DNA of 64,000 bases from Balanoglossus misakiensis. Its lineage: Eukaryota > Hemichordata. The notes below the pieces were generated by a model that was not told where the DNA came from, ran no database searches, and saw only the letters and a list, made by a program, of their open reading frames with translations. Below are positions 52,286 through 64,000 of the stretch, in pieces. Made by a program: the position numbers and the translations under genes. Every line of letters begins with the position of its first letter. Position 1 is the stretch's first letter. The stretch is from assembly GCA_040954595.2 (NCBI GenBank), contig CM082578.2, positions 18,290,001-18,354,000 on the forward strand, given 5' to 3'.

Positions 52286-54130
52286 ATCCGGCCATTTTGT
52301 ACCTCTGGAAGAAAAAGGCAATCCAGCACTGAATTTTCTTTTCTTTTTCCCATATATCACTTTGATTGAAGGAAGTCCATATGATGGCTGTGTTTTCAAT
52401 GATGATTTTTAAACTTTCGTTTTGCTTTTTCAGAAGTTGATAAAAAGGCAGCTACTTCAGAGCTGTGGTCAAATTCAGTGATGGACTGCACATCTTAAAT
52501 TTCAAAAGACAGTTTGTTGGAATTCATACTTGATAGAATAATGAATAATGTGTAAAAAATAATTTTTAGACAAAAATCTTTGATGAAGGGTATTTGTAAA
52601 GACTGTACCATAGCTGAGGTTCTTGAATCCGTTAAATGGAAAAGGAAAATAAGGAAAACCCAAACTACAGGATTAATAGATTTTTTTTCATGTGATTGTC
52701 CTAAATATTCCACATAATATGTTTATCAGAACAAAAAAAATTGTATCTATTCACTTTTATTTCTCTATGTACACTGTACGTTGTTGAAAACATATATTCA
52801 CCAAGTAGAATAGCAATTGAGTGCTATAGGGCGCTCTCTCCAATGAGGGCGCACATCATCACTTCAGAAACATGCCAACTCTTCATATCTTCAATGTTGT
52901 CCATGTTACACAGTGATTTTAAAGTTATAGGCTGGTTTATAGTCGTGATTGGCTGAAATGGAATGTCAGAAAATTTTCATTCCTGGGGATATTTGTAGTC
53001 TGTCCTGCTGGTCCTTGAAAGGTTCTTAAAATATACAGTTAATATGATTCTTCACTAGGGGAGGAGGGGAACCATAAAAACACCCCTACTTGTTCTGTAC
53101 ATGATGACCAATCAACTCTCAATGTCATGTACAAGTGAACCAATCAGGTAGGACCTTACAAGACAGCTGCAGGTGGTAATGAATTATTAAAGGTAATCAG
53201 TCATTGGTTGTTTGTACAAAGCACAACGAATTCTATATATTGTGACAAAAGTATGAGTACATGTATTAAACTTGCTTTGCTTTTATCCCTGTCAAATAAC
53301 CTTAATGAAGTTTTTCTTTTCCCAGAGGGAACACTTTATCAAATGTGATTCTGAAGAAATTTTGAGCAAGCAGCTTGTATGAATTGACAATTTTTGAGGT
53401 TCAACAGATTTATCATTAAAAGTGTTTTAAAGCCTGTTATTTTTGTCTTGGGATGATGGGTTGGGATAGAGGGCTTGGGGAAATTATTATAAAGTCAGAC
53501 TATTTTCTTGTTATGTATATTTGCTGAATTATACTCTTTAAAAAATTATGCACACACTTAATACTTTCAATCAAGTAAAAACAGCACTCGGAAAGATTGC
53601 AAACACCAAAATTATTCAGTCATATCTGTAGAAATGGGCAGATTCTACCAATGTTGGTCACGGCTCCCTGTAATGCTGAATTTAATTTTGTAATCCTGCT
53701 TTGAAATCCCGCTTTCAAGTTTCAGAGACCTGTTAAAAATTAAATTTTAAAAGTGACCATTACGTCACATACAGATGTCAAATGTACAATGCATGAGGTA
53801 CCAGCTCAGTCTTGTCAGATGTTGAGGCGTATTAATTAATGCAGGTCTTGCAAAGCATAACGTCAACTTACAACACAGAAAGGGTACTGATGATGTTCGT
53901 GGCTTGTCTTGGGCAAAGCAATGTTTCTTGTGTTCACTTTGATGACAACAGCACCTTTGTGAATCAGTTTCTACAGGAAATCAAGTTATTTCCATGCCAA
54001 CTTTGTTATTTCTCAGCAAGATCAGTCTTTGTTGTGAATCCGCCCTTGTTGCGATGATGGTTCACATTCCTGAATTTTCCCATGTAATTTATCAACCATG
54101 ATAAGGCCCATTTCTCCCTTTGTTTTGTCC
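52286..54130. other. NR2C 3' UTR and spacer
   Basis: No gene or repeat recognised up to the element at 54.14 kb. No AATAAA with a convincing downstream element was found close to the stop codon. Confidence 0.4.
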
Positions 54131-54137
54131 TTTCAGC

Positions 54138-55402
54138 TTTATTGGGGGCACAAGCGCCCTCAGGCGGCTTGTGCCCCCATTGTTATTGTTGGAATTTTTC
54201 TTTATTATTATTCTTCTTCTTCTTCTTCCGAGAAATTCGGCCAGGTAGATCTGGAAAACCGCAGCACCTAGGGGGCTGAAACTTGGTAGGGTGATAGGGG
54301 CCAATGAGTAGACGTGCAGTGGCCCGTGAATATTTAATTAGTCATGTGACCTGGCGGCCATATTGGATTTCCTGAAAACCGTTAAATGAGTCCTTCTCAA
54401 AAACTACAAGGCCGATCGAGTTCAAATTTGGTGTGCAGGTAGCCTACCTTCTGTCCATCATTTTACCCCATTGAAATCATGACGTCACACATAAAGTTTT
54501 TTTGCTACAATTGTTTTTCTTAAAAAATACTTAAAACTTTAAAAATCTTCTTCTCCAGAACCAGCGGTTACCGATTCTCGGGATTTGGGATATGTGGTCA
54601 CCTAACCTATGTCTATCAAGTTTGCGAAGCGCACTGTGATTGGTCGATCATTATGGCGGCCATGTTGGATTTTCGGAAAACCATTGAAAAATGAAAATTC
54701 TGTTTTGTAGCCAAAATGTTGACAGCACGGAAATTCTTTTTTTGGATATGAGTCATCATATGACCGGAAGTTGTCACAATTTTTCGTGGCAATTTTCACA
54801 TGACCTTTGACCCAGTTTTAAAACAACTAATTATATATGCATATTCCCCATACCTCCTCTTGTAAAAGCACCACATTCATGAATTTTGTGGACATGGGTA
54901 CCAATGCTGCCAGGACATGACACAAATATTTTGGTAATTTTGGCAATGACCTTTGACCTATTTCTGCATATCTAATTCCATGCTACCCAATAGGGCTAGA
55001 GGTCTGGTATTGGTTGGACATGGCCCAGTCTGGGGTCAAAATTTTATGCCCTAATTTTGGGTGACCTTGGGTGACCTTTGATCTACTTTCCCATATCTCA
55101 GCATCCAGAGCAGTTAGAGCCCTGGCTTTTATGGGTATTGAGCACATAATGGAGTCTTACACAAGACCTCATTAATTATGTGCATACCTAATTGCAGGCG
55201 AACCAATAGGGCTAGGGGTCTGGTTTTTTGTTGGATCTAGACTAGTATGGGGTCCAATTTTTTTGCCCAAATTTGGGGTGACCTCAGGTGACCTTTGACC
55301 TACTTTCCCATGTCTCGGTATCCCCAGCAGATACAGCTGTGGAATTTGCTGGTCACCATGGGAACCGCTTGTGCCCCCCCAACGCTGCTTGCAGCTTTAA
55401 TT
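54138..55402 (-). mobile_element. Interspersed repeat B, second full-length copy, inverted
   Basis: Homologous to the copy at 36.0-37.3 kb but in the opposite orientation. Read on the minus strand it starts TTAAAGCTGCAAGCAGCG (55402 downward), runs through the same internal blocks, an AAGAAGAAG tract (54210-54230) and a terminal stem-loop (GGGGGCACAAGC arms, 54144-54155 and 54167-54178). DR1-type blocks on the minus strand lie at 54801-54813, 54947-54959 and 55289-55301, with a degenerate one at 55072. No coding capacity. Confidence 0.85.
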
Positions 55403-56399
55403 TAAGTATGTCATTGTAAAAAAAAAATCCTTCTGTGTTGTCTCGCTCAATAAGACATAGTTATTTCTTCAATTTTTAATTTATTTCCTGCGTCTGTGTT
55501 TTGTAATATGTAAAATGTCACATCACTTGGCTAAGCTTTTTAGTAGATGCAGTTATGTTTTTATATTGAAGACAGCTGAAAGTTTGCTTTCAGAGAACTG
55601 GACACCGTATCATAGGGTTTATGTTACCAGTACTGCTTTTTTTTGAAATTGTCGATGATTGCATACTAAGCTATTGTGGTGTTTACTAGTTACGGCAGGC
55701 AGACCTTACAAGGTCTTTTTTTTCATTTTTAAATCCGTACTTTCTCACTAGCCAAGACTGAAAAAAATTTCTCGATTTTTCGCTCCGACTCTTGTGTATA
55801 TATTTCTATCATGTCAGTGCCTATAATATTCTGTGTGTGCAGCAATGCAAGCAGGATGAAGTTTAACTGGTGCAAAGTTAAAAATTGCATGTCGAAGGCC
55901 CTTCTTGATTTCTCAGCATGCAGCCAAGACAAAACAAAACAAACAAGACTTTGGGGTTCACCAACATCTTAACTCCATCCGTTGAAAAGACCCATGATCA
56001 GTGTATACATCATGTACACGCGTGAGGGAATATTTGCACTGGCTCCATATTACTATACTGCCTAGTTCTTGTCTTCTGTAATTGTAGTGGTCAGGGATGG
56101 TTATTATAAAATACAATTATTGTAACATTGCATTTCTTATCAATCAAGAACTTTTAGACAAAAAAAATGGACGTGGATTTTTTCTGCAGCATAGCTGTGA
56201 ACACAGGAAATTGTCATTAAACCTATCTTTCGGTTACACCATATTTAATACATTTGTTTTGTTTTCAGTGATATTAATCCTTACAAATCTTGACATTTTA
56301 TGACGGTTTATACATTTTAGTGAAGGGCTACATTACTTAGCGGATGCTCTGGATATTATTCATTGCCTTGTGAAGGAAAACAAACACACATACATACAT

Positions 56400-56432
<33 letters not shown>

Positions 56433-57480
56433 TACAGAATACACACACACAGTTTATGGATGATTCATTATTAAGGATGGTATCTTGTAGAGAGGTGAAA
56501 TGTGTATTTCTGAGATTTTATTTGATATGGGCCTGTACTTTGTATCTCAATTGCAGTGTTTCAGTAAATGTCCCTTTTGAAAAGCAGATGTGTTGTTTGT
56601 CTTTTTTCTTTTCAATTTTCTGGCAAGTCTTATGCTGTGTGTGTGTGTGACTAATAATTGGATATGGGTAATTTTCCATAGAAGTATTGATCACAAAATA
56701 AAAAACAAAACAAGCCTGCTTTGATATTGGTTCCATCGTATAGTACAAGTCCATTTAGAGAATAGTGTATGTGTACGCGCGTGTGCATGCACACATGTAC
56801 ATGTACTAGTTTGCACCCTTGCAGTAGGTACATGGTATGTCAGATTATTCGTGTTTTTATGTGGTGGTGTATGTAACATTAAAAATATGTGAACATTTAT
56901 TGCAATGATGAGCCACCACATTTGGTGAGACTTAATGAGATGATACAAAAGGAAGAGAATGGCCTTTACAATGAAAACCCAGGTGAATTTATTTCAAGAA
57001 AAGCTGCGACAGGAGACTAGTGTAGGCATGTTGTGTAAGTGTAGTCCAGTTTCTCACCAATATATTCAACAACCTTATTTGCGTTGATTATGGCAAGCAG
57101 AGCAAATTGTATCATATATATCTACACTGCTATTAGGTCTCTGTGGTTGAGCGGTTTTGAGTTGGAAAGAGACCAGAATTAGACCAACAGCAACTGATAA
57201 AAGTATAATGTGCGCTGAAATGCGAGTTTATTCTGATCACATGGAAGCATAGGTCATTGAAACTATTTTTTGCCTTAAAAAGTTAATTTTAGATGCCTGT
57301 TTCTACAAGTCAGAGAAATAAATTGAAATTGATGGTAGCAAACTCAGTTATTCGACCGCCTTTAAAAATACACATAGACAACACACTCTAGACTTCTCGA
57401 AGAACAAATTTATCGTAAACATATAGCGCCCCCAACTTCAAAAATGAAAGCTGAACGACCAGCCGTACGTCAACACCCAG
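55403..57480. other. Spacer with simple repeats
   Basis: No gene seen. Contains (CATA)n/(CA)n at about 56385-56450, a short (GT)n at about 56638-56650, and the 14-bp palindrome GTGTGCATGCACAC at about 56780 next to ACATGTACATGT. Confidence 0.6.
56385..56452. repeat. (CATA)n and (CA)n microsatellite
   Basis: About eight CATA units followed by CA repeats, then a second short CA run. Confidence 0.9.
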
Positions 57481-57540
57481 AAAACAATGCGACCAGCTGG
57501 TAGGTGTTTAGGGACCGGAATGGTCGAAAGTGACAGACGG

Positions 57541-57768
57541 TATAAAAGGTGGGCGTCTAGTCTATAGTTATTACGCGGAAAAGTGGAACTGAGATTGACG
57601 TTTAAAAAGCCGGCTGTGCATTGTAAATCCCAGAAGACTGCCCAGTTATCGTGTACCGGTACTTGTGTGAGTAATCGCTCATATCTGTATGAAACGTACC
57701 TCTCCTCACCTGTACCTGTGCACTGTCTTGAGGAGCAAACAGGAAGTGATTGATCCTTGATTTTTCTG
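57541..57768 (+). promoter_or_regulatory. EOGT TATA-type promoter and untranslated first exon
   Basis: TATAAAAG at 57541-57548 in a suitable context (GGTATAAAAGGTGGGCG) predicts a start site near 57570. A strong donor, TTTTTCTG|GTAAGT, lies at 57769, about 200 bases on, and the next acceptor is CTTCACTCAAG at 58362, just before the EOGT start codon. The first exon would be non-coding, with a 0.6 kb leader intron. Confidence 0.6.
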
Positions 57769-58374
57769 GTAAGTTTACGGGGAATTAAAGTAGTTTTCGG
57801 TATTTGTTGGAGCTGCTGAACGCGAGCTTTGTTCATGTTGCTAGCGACCTTGCCTGCGGAATTCGGACAGATTTGCCTTGGAATCAGTTGGTGGCTATCT
57901 ATGCGGCATTTCTGCTTGATTGCATCAAACGCAATGTCAGTGAAGGAATGTAAATTTTCAATACCATACCTTTCTTCGTTGAAAGAGTGAAAGAAAAACA
58001 ATTGTTTTAATGCAAATCGACAGTCGACAAGACCTGTCTTCTTTTAAGTTCAACAACTTAAAACTTTGTGCTTGAGGGTTAATTTCTTGTTGGAAAAGGG
58101 GTATTTTGAATGGGAGACTGATGTAATCAGCATGCACCCTGTTTTGTAATTGGTTTTCCACATGCTTCTACCGCATCATGTTATTTCACACACACTTCAC
58201 ACTTTTGGGAAGAGGATTTTGATGTAAATGAGTAAATGGTTTTGTGAAATATCTTGTTTCTCTGTTATCGGTAACAATTAGGCCATTTCACAAATTGGCA
58301 TATTCAGACAACCAACAAAACTTTACTGCATTTTGAAATTATTTATTCTCTCTTCACTCAAGGCTGCAGTGAGA

Positions 58375-61300
58375 ATGGTAAGGTTTACATTCTTGAAGAC
58401 ATTTGTACTTCAGCTGGCTATTAGCAGTACAGTCTTCAGTAGTACCGGCAATGACCTTGACCTTGACAGTGTGGGCCTTGACCACAGCTCATCAGACGAC
58501 TTACTCAGAGGGCAGCTTGAAGATCAAGTGCAAGAAAAACTAAGCATCAAGTTTGTTGATCCCAATTTGCATCCAGAGCACTATCCATATTATTTCAACA
58601 GTCACCATCAGGAAGCCCTCTCTTGCAAGTTGAATGCAAGCTGCCCATATAAGGTAATATGCAAATGTCTTGAATGGAAATCATTTGAGGGGTGAGGAAT
58701 TTTCAATGTCTTTGGGAATGATGTTGAGATAGGTCCTACCTGTTCAGGTGCACCATATTGTCAATATTATGTGAGAACTGTGTTGTGGGTGTTGAGGCCC
58801 AATCTTCCCCAAAAGAACAAATAGGTTAACAAAGAAGATTTTATCAGTGAATGCCTAAAATATAAGCAAACCGGGGACAACAGTTAAATGCCACACCCTT
58901 ACTTTGAAAGCTGGTTTTCTGGAGCTGCTGATTAGCTGTGTAAACCAATTGTCTGCAATCATTGGTCATTTGATTTCAAATGGGAAAGTTCAGACAAGGT
59001 ACTTGTCCTTTGCACCTCACCTGTGGTCTATATTGAAAATGAAATTAAACTTATATTATATTATATTATGGGTGGAGTTTGTGTGTGTGGCTGTGGTAAA
59101 TGTTCAGTGAACAGAATTTTACCGTTTTAATTTTTATAGTGTTGTTCATCTTTTAGATGTTATTATCGCTTTAAATTTAAGTCGAAGATGCTTAAAACCT
59201 TTTTCACGAGAATTTAATTTCACCAAGTAAGAATGTTTTCATGCAGACATATTATTTCATCTGGGTTGTTGGATTGTGAACCTTGTTTGCAAGATATTTG
59301 AAAAATTTTACTGTTTTATTGAAGTAGTTTCTTAATATTGTGACTACAGAATATCCTTGACAGTGAAAATTGCTGGGGTTTTGAAGATGGATGCATAGAC
59401 AAGGACAATATGCCAGGGTATCCAGAATGCACCAGGCTTCGTGAGGCATGGTATGTTTGTAGTTTTTTCATAGGGTTAGAATTACATACTGTAAAATGGG
59501 AAATTTTGCGATATCAAAAGCGGCAAATGTTATGCGACGATTAATTTTCGTGTTCTCGTATTTCACTGCATCGTTATCTCTGAAAAATATTTTTACGCGA
59601 CTTTTTATTTTCGCGTTTTTTGGCTCTCGTGTAGTTTGTAAAAATTTCCCGTTTTACAGTATTCAATGGTCAAAACTGTCCACATTGTTCAAATTCTCGT
59701 CATTCCTGCATTTAGAAGCTTACTTTGGTGCTTTTTTGTGTATTGAAACATTTATTTTCACTGTGAGTTTAACGTCATCACTCGTTAATTCTAAATTCAT
59801 TCTGGAATCGGTTTGGAATCTCTTCAGTGACTGAGAGCAGTGTCTGTTCAGTTCTATTCATGTTTTTTATTGTTTTCTCATGGCTATACGATGTGCAGTG
59901 TTCTTCCCAGAGCAATGAAAGACTGTTGGCAAATACCCTTTAATTTTTGGAGAACAATAGAACTGATTAGCATAACAACTAATTTCTATTGTTATGTGAA
60001 TTGGCCAATACTGCACCAGAAATTCCTTTGCAGAACATTGATGCAGCTGAAATGAATGAATGAGAAAAACTGATTGATTCCTGATTGTTTTTATCGCTTT
60101 ACTTGGCAGTGACTGAAATGACATTAGACATTACGATAAACAAATTGTCCTCGCCATGCTGAAGCTTGACATTTCCACAGCTGCCCTTGTCTTTATATAC
60201 TGAGATAGCTTGTGTTCTCCGCGCTACTCAAATTGTATTTTAATTTATTCGGCTCACAGTATTCACCAATTTCTCTGATGCATTTCCATTAAACTGACGG
60301 CCAAACTTAATTTGGGTGTTTTGGTGTCAAATAAAAGTTGAGTTTTCCAGAAGTATACGAGTAAATGATAGTTGGGTTCTAAAGTCAAGAGAGAAGATTC
60401 CATTCTAAGTAGGTCAGAAGACATCTGAAGACATTACCAATTACCCATGTATCATAGCAACCACTATAAACATATTTGTTTTGATTTTGACAGGGCCAAA
60501 ACCCTTGAAAAACAAGCAGATGAATTTTTTCGAATAGCTGACTTTGGTTATGTGAGAGAAATGCTGAATACAAAGAAGGTATATTGCAGGCCACAAATTG
60601 AGGTGAGTTACACGCAATGTATACCTGGTGATCTCAAGAAAATTTTTGGTCCTGTAAAAATACTGAAATGTGATAATCCATGCAGACTATAAACTGCATG
60701 AGTACCACTATTTTAGGAAATTTGATTGATGTTTTGTGTGCATTGCTTCAAAGGGTGCAGCTTTTTATGGAGAGGTCAAAGGTTAAGGTGGGGCACCAGC
60801 AGTATTTCTATTTTATGTATTTCTATGCAGACAGTTTTTTTGTGAAGTTTAAATGGGTTTTTAAAGTATAATACAAAAGTAATGGAATACAAAAGATTTA
60901 TAGGGGAGTTGTACCTTCCCCTTAGTAAAATTTATCTCATTTAACAGTGTGATGTCTTAAGTAAAATATTTTGTTTAACCAGAATTCAGATCAGAATGGA
61001 CTAATTGTATAATTATACTAGCTCTCTTGTGGAATGAACCAAATCCTGGGGGTTGGAGGGGTACGTGGTCTGTGGTGTAACTGGACATCAGTGTTTCTTT
61101 TCTGTTTCTTCCAATAGACTGACTCTCTCGTAGAGTGTACACAGTATCTACGCCACTGTAGGGTACGCAATATATATATGGATTTCAGTAACTTAAATTC
61201 ACACAACAGTAGAAATAGGTAAGGCAGAAATAAGTTCTTTGTGTTACATGTAAAACATCATTAGAATTTATCTATTTGTTGTACATGTATGTACATGCAT

Positions 61301-64000
61301 GTGCCTACTGCCTGATGCAATTCTATTATACAATACATTTCTGTTTGAACAGCACAGTTCAACTCACACCCTGAATGTAGACACAAACTCATGAATACTT
61401 CCATTATTTGTCAAAAGATGCTCTTGATTTATGGATAATCTAAATGCTATTAAGTGTCAATCACCAACCAAATCTCTACTTTTCCCAATCAACAGGTTTA
61501 GACAAGATGTTTTTAATCCTGGTCAGGTGGGTGGACACTGCCAACTTTATCAAGAAGATATTCTTGCAGAATCTGCACATAAAAGTGAACTACAATCATG
61601 GTAAGACTTTAAAATGCTCAAAACCTTATATAAATCTACCAAATTGCTTTTTTGTGTTGATGACTACTGTGAACATCACTTTGTGTCAAGAAAATTGTCT
61701 GAAAATGGCACTCTGAAATTGTTAAGATACTTACCTTTGTGTGTGTTTTAAATTTGAATGAAAATCCTTTTTGTATTTCTATTAAAGGTATGCAGAACTA
61801 AGCGGATATTCGTCGCTGGACTTCCAGATACCCAGCTCTGAGCACTGCGATATTACAATCAACAAGCCTACTTATTTGATCAAACTTGATGCAGGTATGT
61901 GCAAGTCACTGTGCATTGTATTGAGATCATGGAGAGATCATTGGGCATATTTATACTCTGATATCCAGAAGTAGGTCCTGTCATGGTGGTTGACACTGTA
62001 GACAAAGGAATGGGATTTAGACACACGGTAACAGACCGATAGACAAACAGGACTGATGAATACTCTGACAGACATATAGGCACCACCAAGCAGGCGTGGA
62101 CACTGAAATTCAGATCATGCTTATAGACAGACATCATACAGACCTAACAGACTACCTGACACTGACAGATAAATACAATATTCTGGCAGACACGTATGGT
62201 TGACATGTGAAGAAACCTGGCCCTCAGACCCTGACAGACAGATACACCAGCATTCAATTTTTTCCCAGGTTCTTGAAATTTGGTGCTATGAATCTGTGTG
62301 TACATTTATGGGTTAATTTGTGGTGATTTTGTTTCATCCTGTTGCAGGCATCAATATGTACCACCATTTCTGTGATTTTATAAATATGTACATCTCCCAG
62401 CATATAAACAACACATTTTCAACAGATGTAAATATTGTGATGTGGGACACAGTAAGTGCTTCTTTTATATAGTTTTTAAAAAATGGGTGTCAGTTGGTTG
62501 TGAACCTTGCGGTAGCTGTGCAATTTGATGCAGTTCCACACTTGGACTGTAGGTGGCGCTGTTACATAGTGTTTATGGTACAGCGGGGTGGGGTGGAAAT
62601 TTGACTGTGTGTGAAAAAATGCATAGGCTTTAAACATATGTTGTGACTGCTTTATACTATCATTGGAGATTACCATATTTCACGCTTTAATTTAACTGTC
62701 AGGCTAATTCCTACTGCATTGTATATCATTGCACTGTTATAACACAAACATTTTTACCAACTTGAATCCATTAATTACAAACAATTATTGTTTAAGATAT
62801 GTTTTTTATTCCCAGGAATAACTCATGATTGTAACTAACTGACTTTATTTACAGTACATCTTGAGAGATCTGTTGTTTTCTGTACAGCTATCCAAACAGC
62901 TCTGTTTATTTTGATGTTTACAGACAAAATATGGTTACTATGACATATTTGAGGTTGTTTGGCAGGTTTTCACAGAATATCCCATCATACACCTTAAGAC
63001 CTGGGATGGAAAGAAGGTAGCAAAAATGTCCCTTTTTTCTGTCCCCCCACCTCCAACGCAGCACCCTTCAGATGCAAAAGAAGCTTCTGCCAAAACACCA
63101 TATTGCAGTTTGTAATTAAATGCAGCCTAGGAGATCACTTCTTGTATTTCCATTTTAAGCACTTGCTTCTCTCTCTCTCTCTCTCTCTCTGTAATTTTTA
63201 ATAGAGTGGTCTGAGCTATGGTGACTTCTTTAGTGCGACGTGGCGTGCCTTTACCGATCACCCTGTCATTCCGCTTAGAAAATGGGATGGCAAAAAGGTA
63301 TGATGGATTATCTGAAGTCACACTCGTAGTGGGTTATCATGGATGCAGAAAAAAGAAAAAGACTGATTGTTCCACTGCAGTGGCGACAAGCTGGTGGTAT
63401 TCTTATGGGTCCCAAACCGTCCCATCATATTCAGCGACTTGCAGATGGGAAAGAGAGTTGTACACATGCACTCTGTTGAACTGATAGCTTATTCTACAGA
63501 CACTATTTAAAAAAGAACCTATCCGTATGTTCCCTCAAAATATTTTGCAGCTTGGGCATACCATTTTGTATCCACAGTCTGACGCCTATAGATTTCATGA
63601 CTATTTACGAACATAAAGAACATGCAGAATTTGGCGAAAAAAAAGAATGTGAATTTCTAACATTCTCACAAATCTTGGCAGAGCAACACAACAGCCTGCC
63701 AAGACATTATAACATTTTGTTTGCTTAGGATTTGCATTGATGATGACTTACTCTGTGACTGATGGGTGTTAAATTTCTTTTACATGCACAATATCTCAAA
63801 ATGGTATGTGTCATTTATATTTCACAATACAAAAATATCGAAGAGGATTTGGTTACAAAATAGCTGTTCAAACTGCTTTAGAAAATGAGAAACTGTGTTT
63901 TCTGTAATCTGTTGCACATACACACTCTCTTGTGATACCAATCTATCAAAAATGTGTTGTAAGACAATTTGGTTACAGTAATTTATCTGTCACACTGCCA
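58375..64000 (+). CDS. EOGT: EGF domain-specific O-linked GlcNAc transferase, 5' part (runs off the window)
   Basis: ER-luminal enzyme (GT61 family) that transfers GlcNAc from UDP-GlcNAc to Ser/Thr of folded EGF repeats of secreted and Notch-type proteins. Exons: 58375-58653, 59350-59450, 60494-60602, 61118-61218, 61496-61600, 61788-61894, 62348-62451, 62924-63016 (333 codons in frame), then an alternative/duplicate exon at 63205-63297. Residues 1-22 form a signal peptide. Family blocks: [93 protein letters not shown]. The vertebrate enzyme is about 530 residues, so roughly the last third (core catalytic fold and ER-retention end) lies beyond 64000. No further exon could be placed between 63298 and 64000. 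Confidence 0.94.
59451..60493 (+). other. EOGT intron
   Basis: About 1 kb. Open frames inside (e.g. 59496-59834) have no EOGT similarity, and the flanking exons join in phase. Confidence 0.5.
62924..63016 (+). other. EOGT exon 8a (first copy of a duplicated exon)
   Basis: 93 nt, phase 0 at both ends, bounded by TTTACAG and GTAGCA. Encodes 31 residues ending HLKTWDGKK. Corresponds to the single vertebrate segment that follows the VMWDT block. Confidence 0.85.
63166..63190 (+). repeat. (CT)n tract upstream of EOGT exon 8b
   Basis: Pure CT dinucleotide run that ends 14 bases before the 8b acceptor and probably serves as its pyrimidine tract. Confidence 0.85.
63205..63297 (+). other. EOGT exon 8b (second copy of a duplicated exon)
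   Basis: 93 nt, phase 0 at both ends, acceptor TTTTTAATAG preceded by a (CT)n tract (about 63166-63190), donor GTATGA. The 31 encoded residues align without gaps to exon 8a with 14 identities (including W13, F16-T17 and the closing WDGKK). It has no stop codons, so it can be spliced alone or together with 8a without breaking the frame. Confidence 0.85.
63298..64000 (+). other. EOGT intron to the window edge
   Basis: No exon matching the next conserved EOGT segment was found; the rest of the gene lies outside. Confidence 0.5.

Noticed and set aside
57438-58001. 187-codon open frame on the minus strand, the longest single open frame in the window
   Set aside because: It lies antisense across the EOGT TATA box, first exon and leader intron, has no domain I recognise and an uneven composition. 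More likely chance.

Overview
The window is animal nuclear DNA. All recognisable genes are split by GT-AG introns, the DNA is AT-rich, and simple-sequence tracts and interspersed repeats are common. The gene set (two DD3-3-like secretory proteins, sortilin, an NR2C/TR2-TR4 nuclear receptor, EOGT) and the compact introns of about 0.2-3 kb suggest an invertebrate, most likely an invertebrate deuterostome such as a hemichordate or amphioxus. The sequence alone does not settle the species. I rebuilt five gene models exon by exon. The four complete models close in frame: 776, 648, 822 and 619 residues. EOGT runs off the right edge.

Layout. 1-4.2 kb: no coding gene seen, but a compact promoter-like spot with two perfect palindromes lies near 3.6 kb. 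4.2-13.2 kb (minus strand): a membrane-anchored DD3-3-like protein in 14 exons. 14.6-19.7 kb (plus): a secreted paralogue of the same family in 13 exons. The two are head to head across a 1.4 kb divergent promoter region. 21.9-32.5 kb (plus): sortilin, 20 exons. 33.7-37.3 kb: a young cluster of head-to-tail interspersed repeats with terminal hairpins, carrying many perfect DR1 nuclear-receptor half-site pairs. 38.2-39.4 kb: a 1244-bp non-autonomous DNA transposon with 102-bp perfect terminal inverted repeats and a 9-bp target-site duplication. 39.9-52.3 kb (plus): NR2C, with a CCAAT/CRE promoter and probable non-coding first exon near 40 kb and nine coding exons from 45.3 kb. 54.1-55.4 kb: another copy of the DR1-carrying repeat, inverted. 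57.5-64 kb (plus): EOGT with a TATA promoter; its last two visible exons are a tandem duplicate pair of identical length and phase.

Functionally the genes are mostly unrelated neighbours. Sortilin (Golgi-endosome sorting), EOGT (ER O-GlcNAc transfer to EGF repeats) and the two DD3-3-like proteins all enter the secretory pathway; NR2C is a nuclear DNA-binding receptor. The most notable observations are the duplicated EOGT exon, the repeat clusters loaded with DR1 sites on both sides of a DR1-binding receptor gene, and the divergent membrane/secreted DD3-3-like pair.
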